This document shows positions 16,506 through 25,711 of a stretch of 64,000 nucleotides of DNA, piece by piece. The notes beneath the pieces were generated by a model. The model worked only from the letters and a program-made list of their open reading frames with translations. It was not told the DNA's origin and did not search any database. Both the position numbers and the translations under genes were made by a program. Within the stretch, counting starts at the first letter, position 1, and the number at the start of each line of letters is the position of its first letter. Source of the DNA: Myxococcales bacterium (lineage in GTDB: Bacteria > Myxococcota_A > Polyangia > Fen-1088); NCBI GenBank assembly GCA_003142855.1, contig PLNW01000144.1, positions 1-64,000 of the forward strand. The letters run 5' to 3'.

Positions 16506-17333
16506 TCACGTTCCGAGCCCCGACTGTAGCAGGTTGGGGGCCGGAGATGGACGCACACAAAGATCAAGCGCTGCTTCTAGCTCTGTCAGATCGATTTGCG
16601 TGTCGCGACACGGCCCGTTCGGCCGCGTGTTCGCGATGCCCAAGACCGAGAGTTTGTGACGAACGTCACGGATGCCGCTCAGCAGATCGCGTTCGCAGGC
16701 GACGCCAATCACGACGTTCGGCCGCTTCTCCCGGATGCGCTGGCGCGCCTGCTCGCCCCCGGCAACGATCGCCACCTCGACGCTGCGAGAGCTGGCCAGG
16801 CTTCGCGCTTGGTCGAGCTGCTCCTTGCGCAGGCAGCGCGGCAGGAGGATGAGCACCCGCTGCGGCGCGATTCCTTGCGGAGCCAGTCGCACCAGCGCGT
16901 TGTTGGTGCGGATGAAGGCGTGCGCCAGTCGATCCTTGTTGATCGACAAGACCCGGCCCAGCCCAAAAACCCGGCGCTCGACCATGGTCAGGATCCGACG
17001 GGCGAGCGATGATGCGCGCGTGCTGCGGGGCCAACCGGTGAGGAGCATGAGCGCCACGAGCGCGAGCGCCACGCTGAGTGCCGTGAGAAGGATCGCCAAG
17101 AGATCGATCAACACCGTGGGAGCCGCTCGATGCCACTGGGCAAGGCGCGGCGCCACCAGGTACCACGACAGAAGACTGGCTGCCACCGTGACGACGAGAA
17201 AGCCCACGATGAGGGCGAAGAAGAGACGCTTGGGCGCCGCGGCGTCGGGGGTGGCATGGCCATCCCAATCGCGCCACTCGTCGCCCAGTTTCGGGCTCCG
17301 TTCGCCATCGATGGTGTTTGCGTCTGCGTGCAC
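16506..17333 (-). CDS. DUF116 membrane protein
   Basis: Two hydrophobic segments ([20 protein letters not shown], and [20 protein letters not shown]) anchor the N-terminus. The C-terminal DUF116 domain shows [45 protein letters not shown] and [19 protein letters not shown], with three conserved cysteines (PRCL, VACE, GPCR) that could bind metal. The function of DUF116 is unknown. It stops one base before HMG-CoA synthase starts, so it heads the isoprenoid operon, which suggests a link to that pathway or to its membrane localisation. Confidence 0.85.
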   Translation of the reverse strand: MHADANTIDGERSPKLGDEWRDWDGHATPDAAAPKRLFFALIVGFLVVTVAASLLSWYLVAPRLAQWHRAAPTVLIDLLAILLTALSVALALVALMLLTGWPRSTRASSLARRILTMVERRVFGLGRVLSINKDRLAHAFIRTNNALVRLAPQGIAPQRVLILLPRCLRKEQLDQARSLASSRSVEVAIVAGGEQARQRIREKRPNVVIGVACERDLLSGIRDVRHKLSVLGIANTRPNGPCRDTQIDLTELEAALDLCVRPSPAPNLLQSGLGT

Positions 17334-17375
17334 GGCGCTGAATCTCTAGCAAAAAACGAACCTTCCGCAAAGCAC

Positions 17376-18569
17376 TCAGAGCCTTCGCGCTGCTTCATCA
17401 ATCCGCGAGATAGCACGGGACGAAGCGCAAGAACTCGCACAGCCACCGCAGAAGGCGCCCTCTGCGGTGGGCGGCTTCGCACAGTGGTGCAGAATCGCAC
17501 GTGCGCTTGCCACGCAGCAAGGGCTCGTCCGCGACGTCTCAGAAATGGGGTGCCAACTCAGAATGAGCGGGGCGGTGAACAGCCTCGTGATGGTCGGTTC
17601 CACCTGGGCGCAGAAGGGACACTGGAAGTCCGAAAACTCCACGATGGTCACCAGCGCGTCCTTGGCACCCTTGACGGGGGCGCCTTCGATTTCGGCCCGG
17701 TACGTCTCGTCAATCTGAACTCGGTAGACTTCGTTCGACACCGGCGGCCGCGATGCCGGCGGCGGCGGTCCGGTTCGCGCACCGGCCATCAACCTCGCGT
17801 AGAGCCCTTCCGGCGGCGTGCCGGCTGCCAGGAGTTTCTTGCTGCGAGCCAGCTCGTCTTCGATGACCCCCTGGAAGGTGTCGATAGGGAGCGCGCCACG
17901 CAGCGGGCGGCCGTTGATGAAGAAGTTGGGCGTGCCGACCACACCCATCTGGCTGGCCAGCGCGGCGTCGGCCGCCACGGTGTTCTTCCACGTCTGGTGG
18001 TCGAGGTCCTGCTTGAATCGGCCGAGATCGAGGCCGATGTCGCGCGCGTAGGCCTCGAGGTCCGCGCGCTTGAGATGCTCCTGGTTGGCGAAGAGCTTGT
18101 CATGCATCTGCCAAAACTTCCCCTGTGCATCGGCAGCCATGGCCGCCTGTGCGGCGAGAGAAGCATCGACGTGGAAGGGCAGGGGGAGATGACGGAAGTA
18201 GAGCCGCACATCGTTGGGGTATTGCTTGAGAAGAAGTCTCATCGTCTCGGCTCCGCGCGCGCAGAAGGGACACTGGAAGTCGGAGAACTCCACGATGTTG
18301 ACCTTGGCGTTCACCGCGCCTTGGAATGGTCCCTCAAGTGGGATGCGATGGCGTTCCACGTTGTCGGCGACTGGCGGCGCTTGGTCCGGGAGCTTGCCCC
18401 CGGGGGACAAGGCCATGCCCGCAACGGGAGTGGTCGTCGGGCTGGGTGGGCAACTGCCGCGACACGGAGAGGGGACGCTGCTGTTCGCGACAGGCTTGCC
18501 AGCCTGATGGGTTGCACAGTTGACCACGGTTGCGACGGAGACGGCAGACAGGAACAGCCAATTCTTCAT
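17376..18569 (-). CDS. Tandem DsbA-like lipoprotein with second domain broken
   Basis: The start ATG 18569 gives a lipoprotein signal (FLSAVSVATVVNC). A Pro-rich spacer leads to a complete DsbA/thioredoxin-fold domain (IVEFSDFQCPFCARG, RLYFRHLPLPFHVDASLAAQ, VVGTPNFFINGRPLRGA). After a second Pro-rich spacer a second domain begins with an identical IVEFSDFQCPFC site. It stops resembling the family after QVEPTITRLF and continues for ~67 unrelated, Cys-rich residues. About two thirds of the second domain is missing. The terminal part overlaps a strong hairpin. The first domain may still act as a periplasmic disulfide oxidoreductase. DUF116 follows 42 bp downstream. Confidence 0.82.
   Translation of the reverse strand: MKNWLFLSAVSVATVVNCATHQAGKPVANSSVPSPCRGSCPPSPTTTPVAGMALSPGGKLPDQAPPVADNVERHRIPLEGPFQGAVNAKVNIVEFSDFQCPFCARGAETMRLLLKQYPNDVRLYFRHLPLPFHVDASLAAQAAMAADAQGKFWQMHDKLFANQEHLKRADLEAYARDIGLDLGRFKQDLDHQTWKNTVAADAALASQMGVVGTPNFFINGRPLRGALPIDTFQGVIEDELARSKKLLAAGTPPEGLYARLMAGARTGPPPPASRPPVSNEVYRVQIDETYRAEIEGAPVKGAKDALVTIVEFSDFQCPFCAQVEPTITRLFTAPLILSWHPISETSRTSPCCVASARAILHHCAKPPTAEGAFCGGCASSCASSRAISRIDEAARRL
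17444..17469. terminator. Strong hairpin in the aberrant 3' end of the DsbA-like gene
   Basis: CACCGCAGA and TCTGCGGTG form a perfect 9-bp stem around an 8-nt loop. There is no T-tract. It lies inside the non-homologous tail of the tandem DsbA gene, before DUF116. It may be the terminator of the original shorter transcription unit or sequence brought in by the event that removed the second domain. Confidence 0.4.
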
Positions 18570-18899
18570 GCCGCGAACCGTATCAGACTCCATGATGCAC
18601 GACCACACCCGGCGCGGAACTACGGAACCACCTGGGACGAGGAGACTTGCGTGGGCATCAAGGCGGAACGCAGCATTTCAAGCAAGCTCAGGAACCGCGA
18701 CGGTATCGATGACGGGCTGTGCCACCGTGCGAAAATGGGCCTCGCGGATAGGTCTTGGCGAAGCACCACCTGGGTTGGAGAGGATCAAGTATAGTGGCCT
18801 GGTTCGAAGCAATAAAATGAGCCAGCCACGCCGCCCGCGGCACTGCTAGGACTGGGCTCTGTTGGTTCGAACTGAACCCGCGGCAATAGGAGAGTTGAA
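18570..18899. other. Divergent intergenic region, nothing recognised
   Basis: This 330-bp gap separates the leftward DsbA-like gene and the rightward FG-GAP lipoprotein gene and should hold both promoters. I see no convincing promoter hexamers, RNA gene or coding frame. The only clear signal is AGGAG just before ATG 18900. Confidence 0.5.
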
Positions 18900-20948
18900 A
18901 TGAAAACCTTCCTGGGAATTGAATATCGGCATCCCTTGGCGGCCACCCTGGTAGTTGCCTTGGGCCTGCTCGGGTGCTCTGGGTCCAATGGGACCTCGCA
19001 CAGCGGTTCCGCTGGTGCGACTGGCGCGGCTGGAAACACAAGCGGCGGGGGAAACTCCGTTGTGCCGTCCAGTCAGGCAGGAAACACCGCTGGTCCAGCC
19101 GGAATGTCCGGCAGCGCGGGTGCTGGACCCGTGGCAGGCACGATAGGTCCCGGCGGCGGGGCCGGCGCAGCGGGCAGCAGCGGCGTCGCGGGAAATGTCG
19201 CCCCAGGCGGCAACACAGGCAGCCCAGGAGGTGCTGGCGCAGGTGGCACTTCGGCGAACGGCGGCTCTGTGACTACGAGTGCAACCGGTGTCAACGGCGG
19301 GGCCGGAAATGCCGGCGGCACGGTTGTCACCGGTGGGACCGCGGTTGTCGGTGGTACCAAGGCAAGCGGTGGCGCTACGCCGACCGCGGGCACCACGGCC
19401 GCAGGGGGCACCAAGCAGACCGGCGGCATCACGTCAGCCGGCGGGACCACGTCGGCCGGCGGCACCACGCCCAAAGGCGGGACCACAACGACAACCAGCG
19501 GGACCACATCCACCGGCGGCGTCACGACAACCAGCGGCGGCGCTCGGCCATACGCAGGCATCCCGTCAACGCCAGCGAACGGTGTACCAGTGTTGCGCTC
19601 CAGCTTCACTGCTATCGCCAGTGTCGTCGGCACGCCGGGAATGCGGCTTGGCGACATCAATGGCGACGGCAAGATGGAGATCGTCATGGGGCAGCCCATG
19701 GTCCAGCCGGGCGCCTACACGCCCCAGCAAGTGGTGTGCGTGACGGCGTGGGATCTCAAGGGTAACAAACTGTGGCAGTACGGCACCCCCGGCACTTCCC
19801 ATGGCGCCAGTTCGGACATTCCCATTCAGGTCTACGACATGGACGGGGACGGCAAGTCCGAGGTCTTTGCCAACATGAGCGACACCGAGATGACTGTGCT
19901 CGACGGAACCACCGGGAAATTGTTGCGCACCATTCCCTTGCCCCAAGCTGGTTCCAACGACTCCATCGCCTTTGCCAATCTGCGAGGCAAGGGATGGCCG
20001 CAGGACATCCTGGTCAAGACCCGCTACTCCCAAGACTGGGCGATTGTCGGCATCGACGACAACACTACCAGCCCCCCCACCAAGGCCGGCACCGTGCTCT
20101 GGCATCATGCGTTTCTTCCCAGTGATTCCTCGGGGTCCGACCGTGGCACCGGGCACTATCCGCTGGTCTACGATTGGAACGGTGATGGCAAGGATGAAGT
20201 CATGGCTGGCTACTTCTTCTTGCAGAGTGATGGCACGCAGGTGTGGACCACGAACACCACGTCGCACCCGGAACTCACCATGCACGCCGACTGCCTGGCC
20301 ACCGCCGATGTCGATGGCGATCCGAGCAATGGATACGAGATAGTGGTCGGTGGCAACGTGGCCGCCATGTTCCACTGGAAGGACGGCAGCCAGATCTGGG
20401 AGGACACCAACACGGTCGAAGACCAGCAAATGGGCATTGGCGAGTACCGTTCCGACTCTCCGGGTCTCGAGGTGGTTCTGCTTGACCGAATCGGTCCGCG
20501 AGACGCCACCGGCCATGATGCCAACGTGCTCTTGTCCTCAACCGACAAGCTCCTCTGGAAAGAAACGCGGACGGACTACGGCTGGATCACGGTGACCGAG
20601 AACATGAACAACTGGCTGGGCGATGGCACTGACCTCATCCTGTCCTATCACCGCGGCGGCCAAACTCCTGCCACCCTGTATGACGGCTATGACAAGGTGG
20701 TCGCCTCATTTCCCCATAGTGGCAACTTGGTCGACAACGTTCAGCACGCCAATCTTTGCGGCGACGGCAAGGAAGAAGTCATCGTGTACAACGAAAGCGG
20801 AGTCTGGATTTTCTCCAATGGCGACTGCGATCTGGATGTCCCACCGAACGATCCCATTCCGCAGCAGTACCACGTGTACAACTTCAGCGAATACTCGGGA
20901 TGGATCACTCCTGACGTGAAGTTCTACACGCCCGGCACGGCGCACTAG
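18900..20948 (+). CDS. FG-GAP/VCBS beta-propeller lipoprotein with Gly/Thr linker
   Basis: The N-terminus is a lipoprotein signal (VVALGLLGCSGS). Residues ~23-215 are an extreme Gly/Thr/Ser/Ala linker with GGTT-type repeats. The C-terminal ~460 residues form a repeat protein with calcium-binding-like DxDxDGxxE loops: DINGDGKMEIVMG, YDMDGDGKSEVFAN, YDWNGDGKDEVMAG, ADVDGDPSNGYEIVVGG and LCGDGKEEVIVYN, typical of a seven- or eight-bladed propeller. The pattern resembles rhamnogalacturonan-lyase-like (PL11) propellers, but I cannot confirm catalytic residues. It likely sits on the cell surface and binds or processes polysaccharide. ATG 18900 is preceded by AGGAG. Confidence 0.88.
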   Translation: MKTFLGIEYRHPLAATLVVALGLLGCSGSNGTSHSGSAGATGAAGNTSGGGNSVVPSSQAGNTAGPAGMSGSAGAGPVAGTIGPGGGAGAAGSSGVAGNVAPGGNTGSPGGAGAGGTSANGGSVTTSATGVNGGAGNAGGTVVTGGTAVVGGTKASGGATPTAGTTAAGGTKQTGGITSAGGTTSAGGTTPKGGTTTTTSGTTSTGGVTTTSGGARPYAGIPSTPANGVPVLRSSFTAIASVVGTPGMRLGDINGDGKMEIVMGQPMVQPGAYTPQQVVCVTAWDLKGNKLWQYGTPGTSHGASSDIPIQVYDMDGDGKSEVFANMSDTEMTVLDGTTGKLLRTIPLPQAGSNDSIAFANLRGKGWPQDILVKTRYSQDWAIVGIDDNTTSPPTKAGTVLWHHAFLPSDSSGSDRGTGHYPLVYDWNGDGKDEVMAGYFFLQSDGTQVWTTNTTSHPELTMHADCLATADVDGDPSNGYEIVVGGNVAAMFHWKDGSQIWEDTNTVEDQQMGIGEYRSDSPGLEVVLLDRIGPRDATGHDANVLLSSTDKLLWKETRTDYGWITVTENMNNWLGDGTDLILSYHRGGQTPATLYDGYDKVVASFPHSGNLVDNVQHANLCGDGKEEVIVYNESGVWIFSNGDCDLDVPPNDPIPQQYHVYNFSEYSGWITPDVKFYTPGTAH

Positions 20949-21003
20949 GCGCGACGGGGTCTCGCGGCTGGGATTCCGGCTGGCTGCTCATGAGCCGGCC
21001 GGT

Positions 21004-22647
21004 TCAGTTCCGGTACGCCTTCCACATGTCGTCAACGAAGCTGTATTGCGGAAATTCGCCTTGCAGCCAAGCCGCGGTCTGGCCCTGACGTTCCCAATCC
21101 GCGCTGTAGTCAAACCCGGACTGCGTCTTGATATCGGCCACGGCCTGGGTGTCGTCCTCAGTCATCCAGCGATCGACGTAATCGAAGAAGGCGGGATGGT
21201 TCCAGGTGTCTTGGGCGCCGAGCAGGCGCGCTGCCAGGGCCTCGCCTACCCACGAAACCGAGGTGCAGCAGCGCCGATAGGCTTCGCCGAGCTGCTCCGT
21301 CGGCGTCAGGAGCTGCCAGTCCTTGGGCTGCAGTTGTTCATAGGGTGCGTACAGCCCATTGCTGCTGGTGTCCGTGGGTGTGCCGCTCGTCTGATCCACG
21401 CCGTAGTGCCCGCCGTAGATCACGGTGGCGCCCTGCCAGGCCTTGCTGTAGCCGCCCGGAATCTGGTTGATGTAGACGGTCTGCATGTCCTCGCCGAAGC
21501 GGTTGGGGTAGGTCGCCGAGACGTTTTTCATTCCGTCGTCCTGCAGCAGTAGCCCGGCCATCACAATGGGCAGCTTGCGGCCGCTGCGGTGGCCGCCGAA
21601 AGCGGGCCAGCCGTAGCCGGCCTTCACACAGCCGTAGAGATCGATTCCGTATTGCACCAGATAGTTGGTGAGTGGCTCCTTGTCTGCCGCGGGAAAATCG
21701 AGCAGCAAGAGCAGGCTAGCGTAGCTGACTGCGAACGCGACATGCTGACCGTAGCTGGGCATGTACTCAGCGGGCGCGTCGAAGAGGAAGGCGTTGGTGT
21801 CGATCCACGGGCGCCGGAAGAGCGCCTCGAACTGTGCCAGAGTGGGCGTGCTCTGCGGCTTGGGCGCGGGGTGCGCAGGCAGTAGTTGGCGCTGCAGGGC
21901 GCCCGCGCGATACAAGGTCTGGCTGCGGTCGCAATAGGAGGGCCTGAACGCGTCTGCGGATGGAGCGGCTGCCAGAACGGTGAGCACCGAGGCGCTGCCG
22001 ACTGGACTGCAGCTCTTGTCGCTCGCCCGCATCACCTCGGGCAGCAAGCCCGGCGTGGCCACGCTGACGCTGGACACCAGCGAGTCGCCCGCCTTGAGCG
22101 ACACCGGCGGATACGCACGAAAGCTCGCGTCGAACCACCATGATTCGTCGGTGCCGTCGTTGAGTCGCGAGTCAAAGGGACTCTTGCCGTTGGTGGTCGG
22201 GAGATTCACGACCGATCCGTTGAGAAACGGTGTGGAGCTGGTCGGTGCGGGGCTGATGGCCGTGACCGTGGCGGGACCAACAATCCAGTAGTCGCCCGTC
22301 ACGAACTGGCCCGCGAGCACCGGGGCGGCGAAGGTCCAGGTCACGCCGTCTTTGCTGATCGAAGTGACTATGCCGCTGCCACCGTCACGGGCTGTGGTGG
22401 TGCTTGCAGCGTCGCTGGCTGTGGTGGTGCTTGCACCGTCGCTGGCTGTGGTGGTGCTTGCACCGTCGCTGGCTTTGCTGCTGTTCGGCCCATCGGACGC
22501 GCCCGTCGCACCCACGTCCGAAGCGACAGCGGTGACAGCATCGGCAGCTATGACCGACGCCGCATCGTGAGTCACCGACCCTCCGCTCGTGCAGCCGACT
22601 TCACTTGTGATGCATGTCGCGACGACAACCAGGGCCAAGCGTTGCAT
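21004..22647 (-). CDS. Lipoprotein with alpha-barrel-like secreted domain
   Basis: Signal peptide and lipobox are VVVATCITSEVGC. A spacer of ASDGASTTT-type repeats (~55-95) is followed by ~440 residues that I cannot assign firmly. Landmarks are DESWWFDASFRAYPPVSLKA, HVAFAVSYASLLLLLDFPA, GYGWPAFGGHRSGRKLPIVM and CCTSVSWVGEALAARLLGA. The GHRSGRK..I..AGLLL segment recalls uncharacterised secreted proteins with helical-barrel folds. A polysaccharide-related role is a guess. CTGGAGG upstream of ATG 22647 is a strong ribosome site. It follows the DUF6599 gene by 35 bp and is probably the last gene of the reductase operon. Confidence 0.82.
   Translation of the reverse strand: MQRLALVVVATCITSEVGCTSGGSVTHDAASVIAADAVTAVASDVGATGASDGPNSSKASDGASTTTASDGASTTTASDAASTTTARDGGSGIVTSISKDGVTWTFAAPVLAGQFVTGDYWIVGPATVTAISPAPTSSTPFLNGSVVNLPTTNGKSPFDSRLNDGTDESWWFDASFRAYPPVSLKAGDSLVSSVSVATPGLLPEVMRASDKSCSPVGSASVLTVLAAAPSADAFRPSYCDRSQTLYRAGALQRQLLPAHPAPKPQSTPTLAQFEALFRRPWIDTNAFLFDAPAEYMPSYGQHVAFAVSYASLLLLLDFPAADKEPLTNYLVQYGIDLYGCVKAGYGWPAFGGHRSGRKLPIVMAGLLLQDDGMKNVSATYPNRFGEDMQTVYINQIPGGYSKAWQGATVIYGGHYGVDQTSGTPTDTSSNGLYAPYEQLQPKDWQLLTPTEQLGEAYRRCCTSVSWVGEALAARLLGAQDTWNHPAFFDYVDRWMTEDDTQAVADIKTQSGFDYSADWERQGQTAAWLQGEFPQYSFVDDMWKAYRN
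22391..22467. repeat. 27-bp tandem repeat coding for ASDGASTTT units
   Basis: Two identical 27-bp units at 22414-22440 and 22441-22467 follow a shorter diverged unit at 22391-22413. They encode nine-residue repeats in the spacer after the lipobox. The identity of the two full copies suggests recent slippage, so the linker length may vary among strains. Confidence 0.75.
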
Positions 22648-22682
22648 GGGACCTCCAGCGTTGTTCGGGTTGGATTTCCGAT

Positions 22683-23591
22683 CTACTTGTCCAGGTCAGA
22701 AAGGTTTCGGCCCAGTTCATCGATGAGCGCTTTGCGCTCGACACAGGGTTGGTCCACGGCTCCCCAGAGCCAGCGGCCCTTCCATTGCAAAACCACTTCG
22801 CCGTTGAGTGGATCCTTCACTGTCGCGCCTCCCTGAGGGCCGACCGCATCGGCCCCCGCCACCTTGGCCAGGGCCCGGTAGCGCTGCACCATGGTGCGAA
22901 CGTCCGCGCTGTCTTTGCCCTCGACAACAAACAGCCGAAAATTCGCTGCCGCGATCTGATAGGGAACCGCGACCGCGTCGTGAAGGAATGGCTGGCCGAG
23001 AAAATCGCGGGCCGCGAGCTTCTCGGCGCGGACGCGCTTGCCTCGGTCGGGGAAGGCCCTCAAGACGGCCGGGGCCTCGCGCGTGCCGGGCAGGCCGGCG
23101 GCGAGCTTGTCTGCGAACGGACGAAGGATGGACTGCCCCTTGCTACCCAACTGAACCAGCTTCACGTAGTAGGGGCCGACGACGAATTCGAGGTAATCCT
23201 GCCCGGCGTATCCCTCGATGCCGACGGGCAGGGGCGTGGTGCCGGACGGGCGTTCCTGGGTGTACATGCCGAAGGCTCGAATCGCGCTTTTGTGGCGGTA
23301 GATGTCGACTGTGATTTCCGCGGCAGCGCCAACTTTCGCGTAGGTCGCCGCCGTGAGATCCTGGAAATCAAATTGCAGGAACAAGTCGGCGCCCCCGTCG
23401 ATGTACTCGAAGAGCGTCTCGGGCGTGTATGTGGTGGGGCTGTCGGAGATCTTCCAGCCTGCCATCTTGGGAAAGAGTGACGATGTCTTGGGAAGCGCGC
23501 CGGGTTCGCCCTGCGGAGCAGCCGGGCTAGAGGCTGCGGCACAAAGCACGACCAATGCCAGCAGGCCGCCCTGCCTCGCCAGAATGCTCAT
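22683..23591 (-). CDS. DUF6599-family secreted protein
   Basis: A Sec signal (ARQGGLLALVVLCAAASSPA) precedes a ~270-residue domain with the family pattern PETLFEYIDGGADLFLQFDF, EITVDIYRHKSAIRAFGMYT and GYAGQDYLEFVVGPYYVKLV. The molecular role of DUF6599 is unknown. ATG 23591 overlaps the stop of the upstream Fe-S aldo/keto reductase (ATGA), indicating translational coupling. Longer upstream starts lie within the reductase gene and add an unrelated Arg-rich stretch. The protein is probably periplasmic. Confidence 0.82.
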   Translation of the reverse strand: MSILARQGGLLALVVLCAAASSPAAPQGEPGALPKTSSLFPKMAGWKISDSPTTYTPETLFEYIDGGADLFLQFDFQDLTAATYAKVGAAAEITVDIYRHKSAIRAFGMYTQERPSGTTPLPVGIEGYAGQDYLEFVVGPYYVKLVQLGSKGQSILRPFADKLAAGLPGTREAPAVLRAFPDRGKRVRAEKLAARDFLGQPFLHDAVAVPYQIAAANFRLFVVEGKDSADVRTMVQRYRALAKVAGADAVGPQGGATVKDPLNGEVVLQWKGRWLWGAVDQPCVERKALIDELGRNLSDLDK

Positions 23592-24856
23592 CCGAGAAAT
23601 TCCCGCGGCACCCCGCGCAGGCGCACAATGTCGCGCACCCGCTGGCGCACGTCGAAGCCCTTGGCGCAGCGAACCGGGCATTCATCACAGTCCCCGCAGG
23701 GAGATTCCGGCAGGCCGAGTTCCAGCAGCAGCGCCTGTGCGGCCTCGCGATTGCGGTACGCGTGGGCGTACATGAAGGAACGCATGAGATCGGGAATTGG
23801 CAGTTTCGCCAGACAAGGATCGAGGCACTGGCCGCAGCCCTGGCAGAAGAAGCCAACCAGCTTGGGCGCCTCCAGGCTGCGCTTCTCATCGTCGGTGAGG
23901 GTGGGATCGCGCAGGACGGCCAGGTCGGTCTGCAATTGATCAAATGTGGTGAAGCCCGGAATGGCCGTGTGCACGTTGGGCTCGCGCAGCGCCCACTTCA
24001 GCGCTGCTGTCATGTTGATGGGGGACTGCTTCTCCTTGTCCCAGTAGACGCCCGCTTGCGTCTTCATCGCCACGATGCCGAGACCCGCTTGCGCCGCTTC
24101 GGCCACGGCTTTCTGCACTTCCAGGTGGTGGTCCTGGCGAAAATTGTACGACGTCAGCACGACGTCGTAGAGCTTGGCCTCCACTGCCGCGCGGATTACT
24201 TCGGGTTCATTCTTGTGCGTCGAAACGCCGAGAAAACGTGCTTTTCCGTCGCGCTTGGCCTCTTCCAATGCCTTGAGGACCGGCGGGTAGAGCACGCTCT
24301 CACGAAGCGACTGGTTGTGCAGGTGCAAGATGTCCACGTGATCCAGTCCCAGGCGCTTGAGGCTGATGTCGAGCTTCTCCTCGATTTCTTCGCCGCGGGT
24401 CTGCTTGGAAAAGATCCCCGTTTTGCGATCCAGGGTGCTGAGGTGGACCTTGGTGGCCAAGACGAAGGAGTCGCGCTTGCGGTCTTTGAGGACGGTGCCG
24501 AGCATTTCCTCGTTGCGACCGTCCTGGTAGCCGTGCGCGGTGTCGAGCAGAAAGATGCCGCCGTCCAGCGCCGCGCGAACCAGGTTGGGGTTGTCAGCGT
24601 TCATCACCCCCATACTGACGATGGGAACCTGGATTCCGGTTCGGCCCAGCATGCGGCGTGGCGGTTCGGCGGATTTCGCGGGGGCCGGCGCGGTCGCGGG
24701 CACCGGCACGGGCGGCTGCGCCGCAGGGGTCGAGACTGGTTTCTCTCCCTGGCTCGACGCCACGGTCGCGCAACCCGCAGACAAGGCGCCAGCGGCCAGG
24801 CCACTTGCGCCGAGTTTCAGAAAATCCCTTCGTTCCAGTTTCTTGCTCTTGTTCAT
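23588..24856 (-). CDS. Tat-exported aldo/keto reductase with ferredoxin-like C-terminus
   Basis: A twin-arginine signal (ERRDFLKLGASGLAAGA) and a possible lipobox (LSAGC) lead to an aldo/keto reductase barrel. Its tetrad is visible as Asp and Tyr in LDTAHGYQDGRNEE, Lys in VLATKVHL and His in DILHLHNQS. The C-terminal ~80 residues hold a cysteine set CQGCGQCLDPC and CGDCDECPVRCAKG, typical of a pair of 4Fe-4S clusters. Such fused reductases occur widely but their substrates are unknown. It heads an operon with the DUF6599 gene (4-bp overlap) and a lipoprotein. Export implies a cofactor loaded before Tat transport. Confidence 0.88.
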   Translation of the reverse strand: MNKSKKLERRDFLKLGASGLAAGALSAGCATVASSQGEKPVSTPAAQPPVPVPATAPAPAKSAEPPRRMLGRTGIQVPIVSMGVMNADNPNLVRAALDGGIFLLDTAHGYQDGRNEEMLGTVLKDRKRDSFVLATKVHLSTLDRKTGIFSKQTRGEEIEEKLDISLKRLGLDHVDILHLHNQSLRESVLYPPVLKALEEAKRDGKARFLGVSTHKNEPEVIRAAVEAKLYDVVLTSYNFRQDHHLEVQKAVAEAAQAGLGIVAMKTQAGVYWDKEKQSPINMTAALKWALREPNVHTAIPGFTTFDQLQTDLAVLRDPTLTDDEKRSLEAPKLVGFFCQGCGQCLDPCLAKLPIPDLMRSFMYAHAYRNREAAQALLLELGLPESPCGDCDECPVRCAKGFDVRQRVRDIVRLRGVPREFLG

Positions 24857-24972
24857 GGCAGTGAGATGCGAATTATACCCCTCAAGCGTCCAGGCCGTGA
24901 GCTGTGTCGCTCTCTCTTGTCACGCGACGGGAGTCGCTAGAAACCGCGCCCTGTTGGGCGTATCCTCGCGCC

Positions 24973-25686
24973 ATGAACAGACAATCAAGGATCGCGTGCG
25001 TGTTCGTGCTGCTTTGCCTGGTCGGGTGCAAGAAGGGCGAAGTTGCCAAACCGGCTGCCCTGCCTGCCTCGCCGGTGTTGGGTGCGGCGAAGCCGGCATC
25101 GCCCATCGCGCCGCCTGCGGCCTCCCCGGTGGATGTGGCGGCGGTGAAGCCTCTGCTGACCGACGACAAGCTTTCGCGCTTTGCGGTCTATCAGAGGGAG
25201 ATGCTGGCGGTGACCAGCGAGACCATGGGCGTGGGCATGCAGGCGTTCGCCAAGGGCGGCACCGACCAGAAGAAGTTCCAGGGCGCCATGGCTGCCGATA
25301 ACCGCACCGCCAAGATCGCGGACGCCAGCAAGGCCGCCCTTGAGAAGAGTGGCCTGACCCAAGACGAGATGGCCAAGCTCATGCGCGTGGCCACCCGCTA
25401 CTATGCGCATGTCTACGCTCTTCAGCAGGCTGCCGGCAAGGTCGAGGGATATCGCAAGAAGATCGACGAGGCCAAGACCAGTGGCAAACAGCCCGGCGTG
25501 GTCGACGTCGCCATGGAGAAGGCCTACTCGGGACAGGCGGCCCAGCTCGAAATGGTTCGCAAAGAGTTTGCGACGCAATATGGGCCGGAGGCTCTCGCTC
25601 TCATGCAGAAGCACGAACCGGAATTCTTCGCCATCAACGAGAAGATGATGGGCGCGGCCATGGGCGCCATGATGAAAAAGCCGTAG
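24973..25686 (+). CDS. Small Lys/Ala-rich lipoprotein
   Basis: ATG 24973 yields a compact lipoprotein signal (ACVFVLLCLVGCKKGE). The remaining ~215 residues are Ala/Lys/Met-rich and predicted largely helical (LSRFAVYQREMLAVTSETMG, LTQDEMAKLMRVATRYYAHV, YRKKIDEAKTSGKQPG), with no family I recognise. The gene is divergent from the reductase operon (116 bp between starts) and convergent with the AgmX-tail lipoprotein. The stop is followed at once by a GGGGCGACCTGCGGTC element related to the hairpin at 51651. Confidence 0.8.
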   Translation: MNRQSRIACVFVLLCLVGCKKGEVAKPAALPASPVLGAAKPASPIAPPAASPVDVAAVKPLLTDDKLSRFAVYQREMLAVTSETMGVGMQAFAKGGTDQKKFQGAMAADNRTAKIADASKAALEKSGLTQDEMAKLMRVATRYYAHVYALQQAAGKVEGYRKKIDEAKTSGKQPGVVDVAMEKAYSGQAAQLEMVRKEFATQYGPEALALMQKHEPEFFAINEKMMGAAMGAMMKKP

Positions 25687-25711
25687 GGGCGACCTGCGGT
25701 CTACACCACTT

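Noticed and set aside
17130-18794. 554-codon plus-strand frame around the DsbA-like gene
   Set aside because: Antisense shadow of the two DsbA-like domains; it has no coherent domain.
19073-19699. 208-codon minus-strand Pro/Val-rich frame
   Set aside because: Reverse strand of the FG-GAP lipoprotein linker; same artefact as at 36.5 kb.
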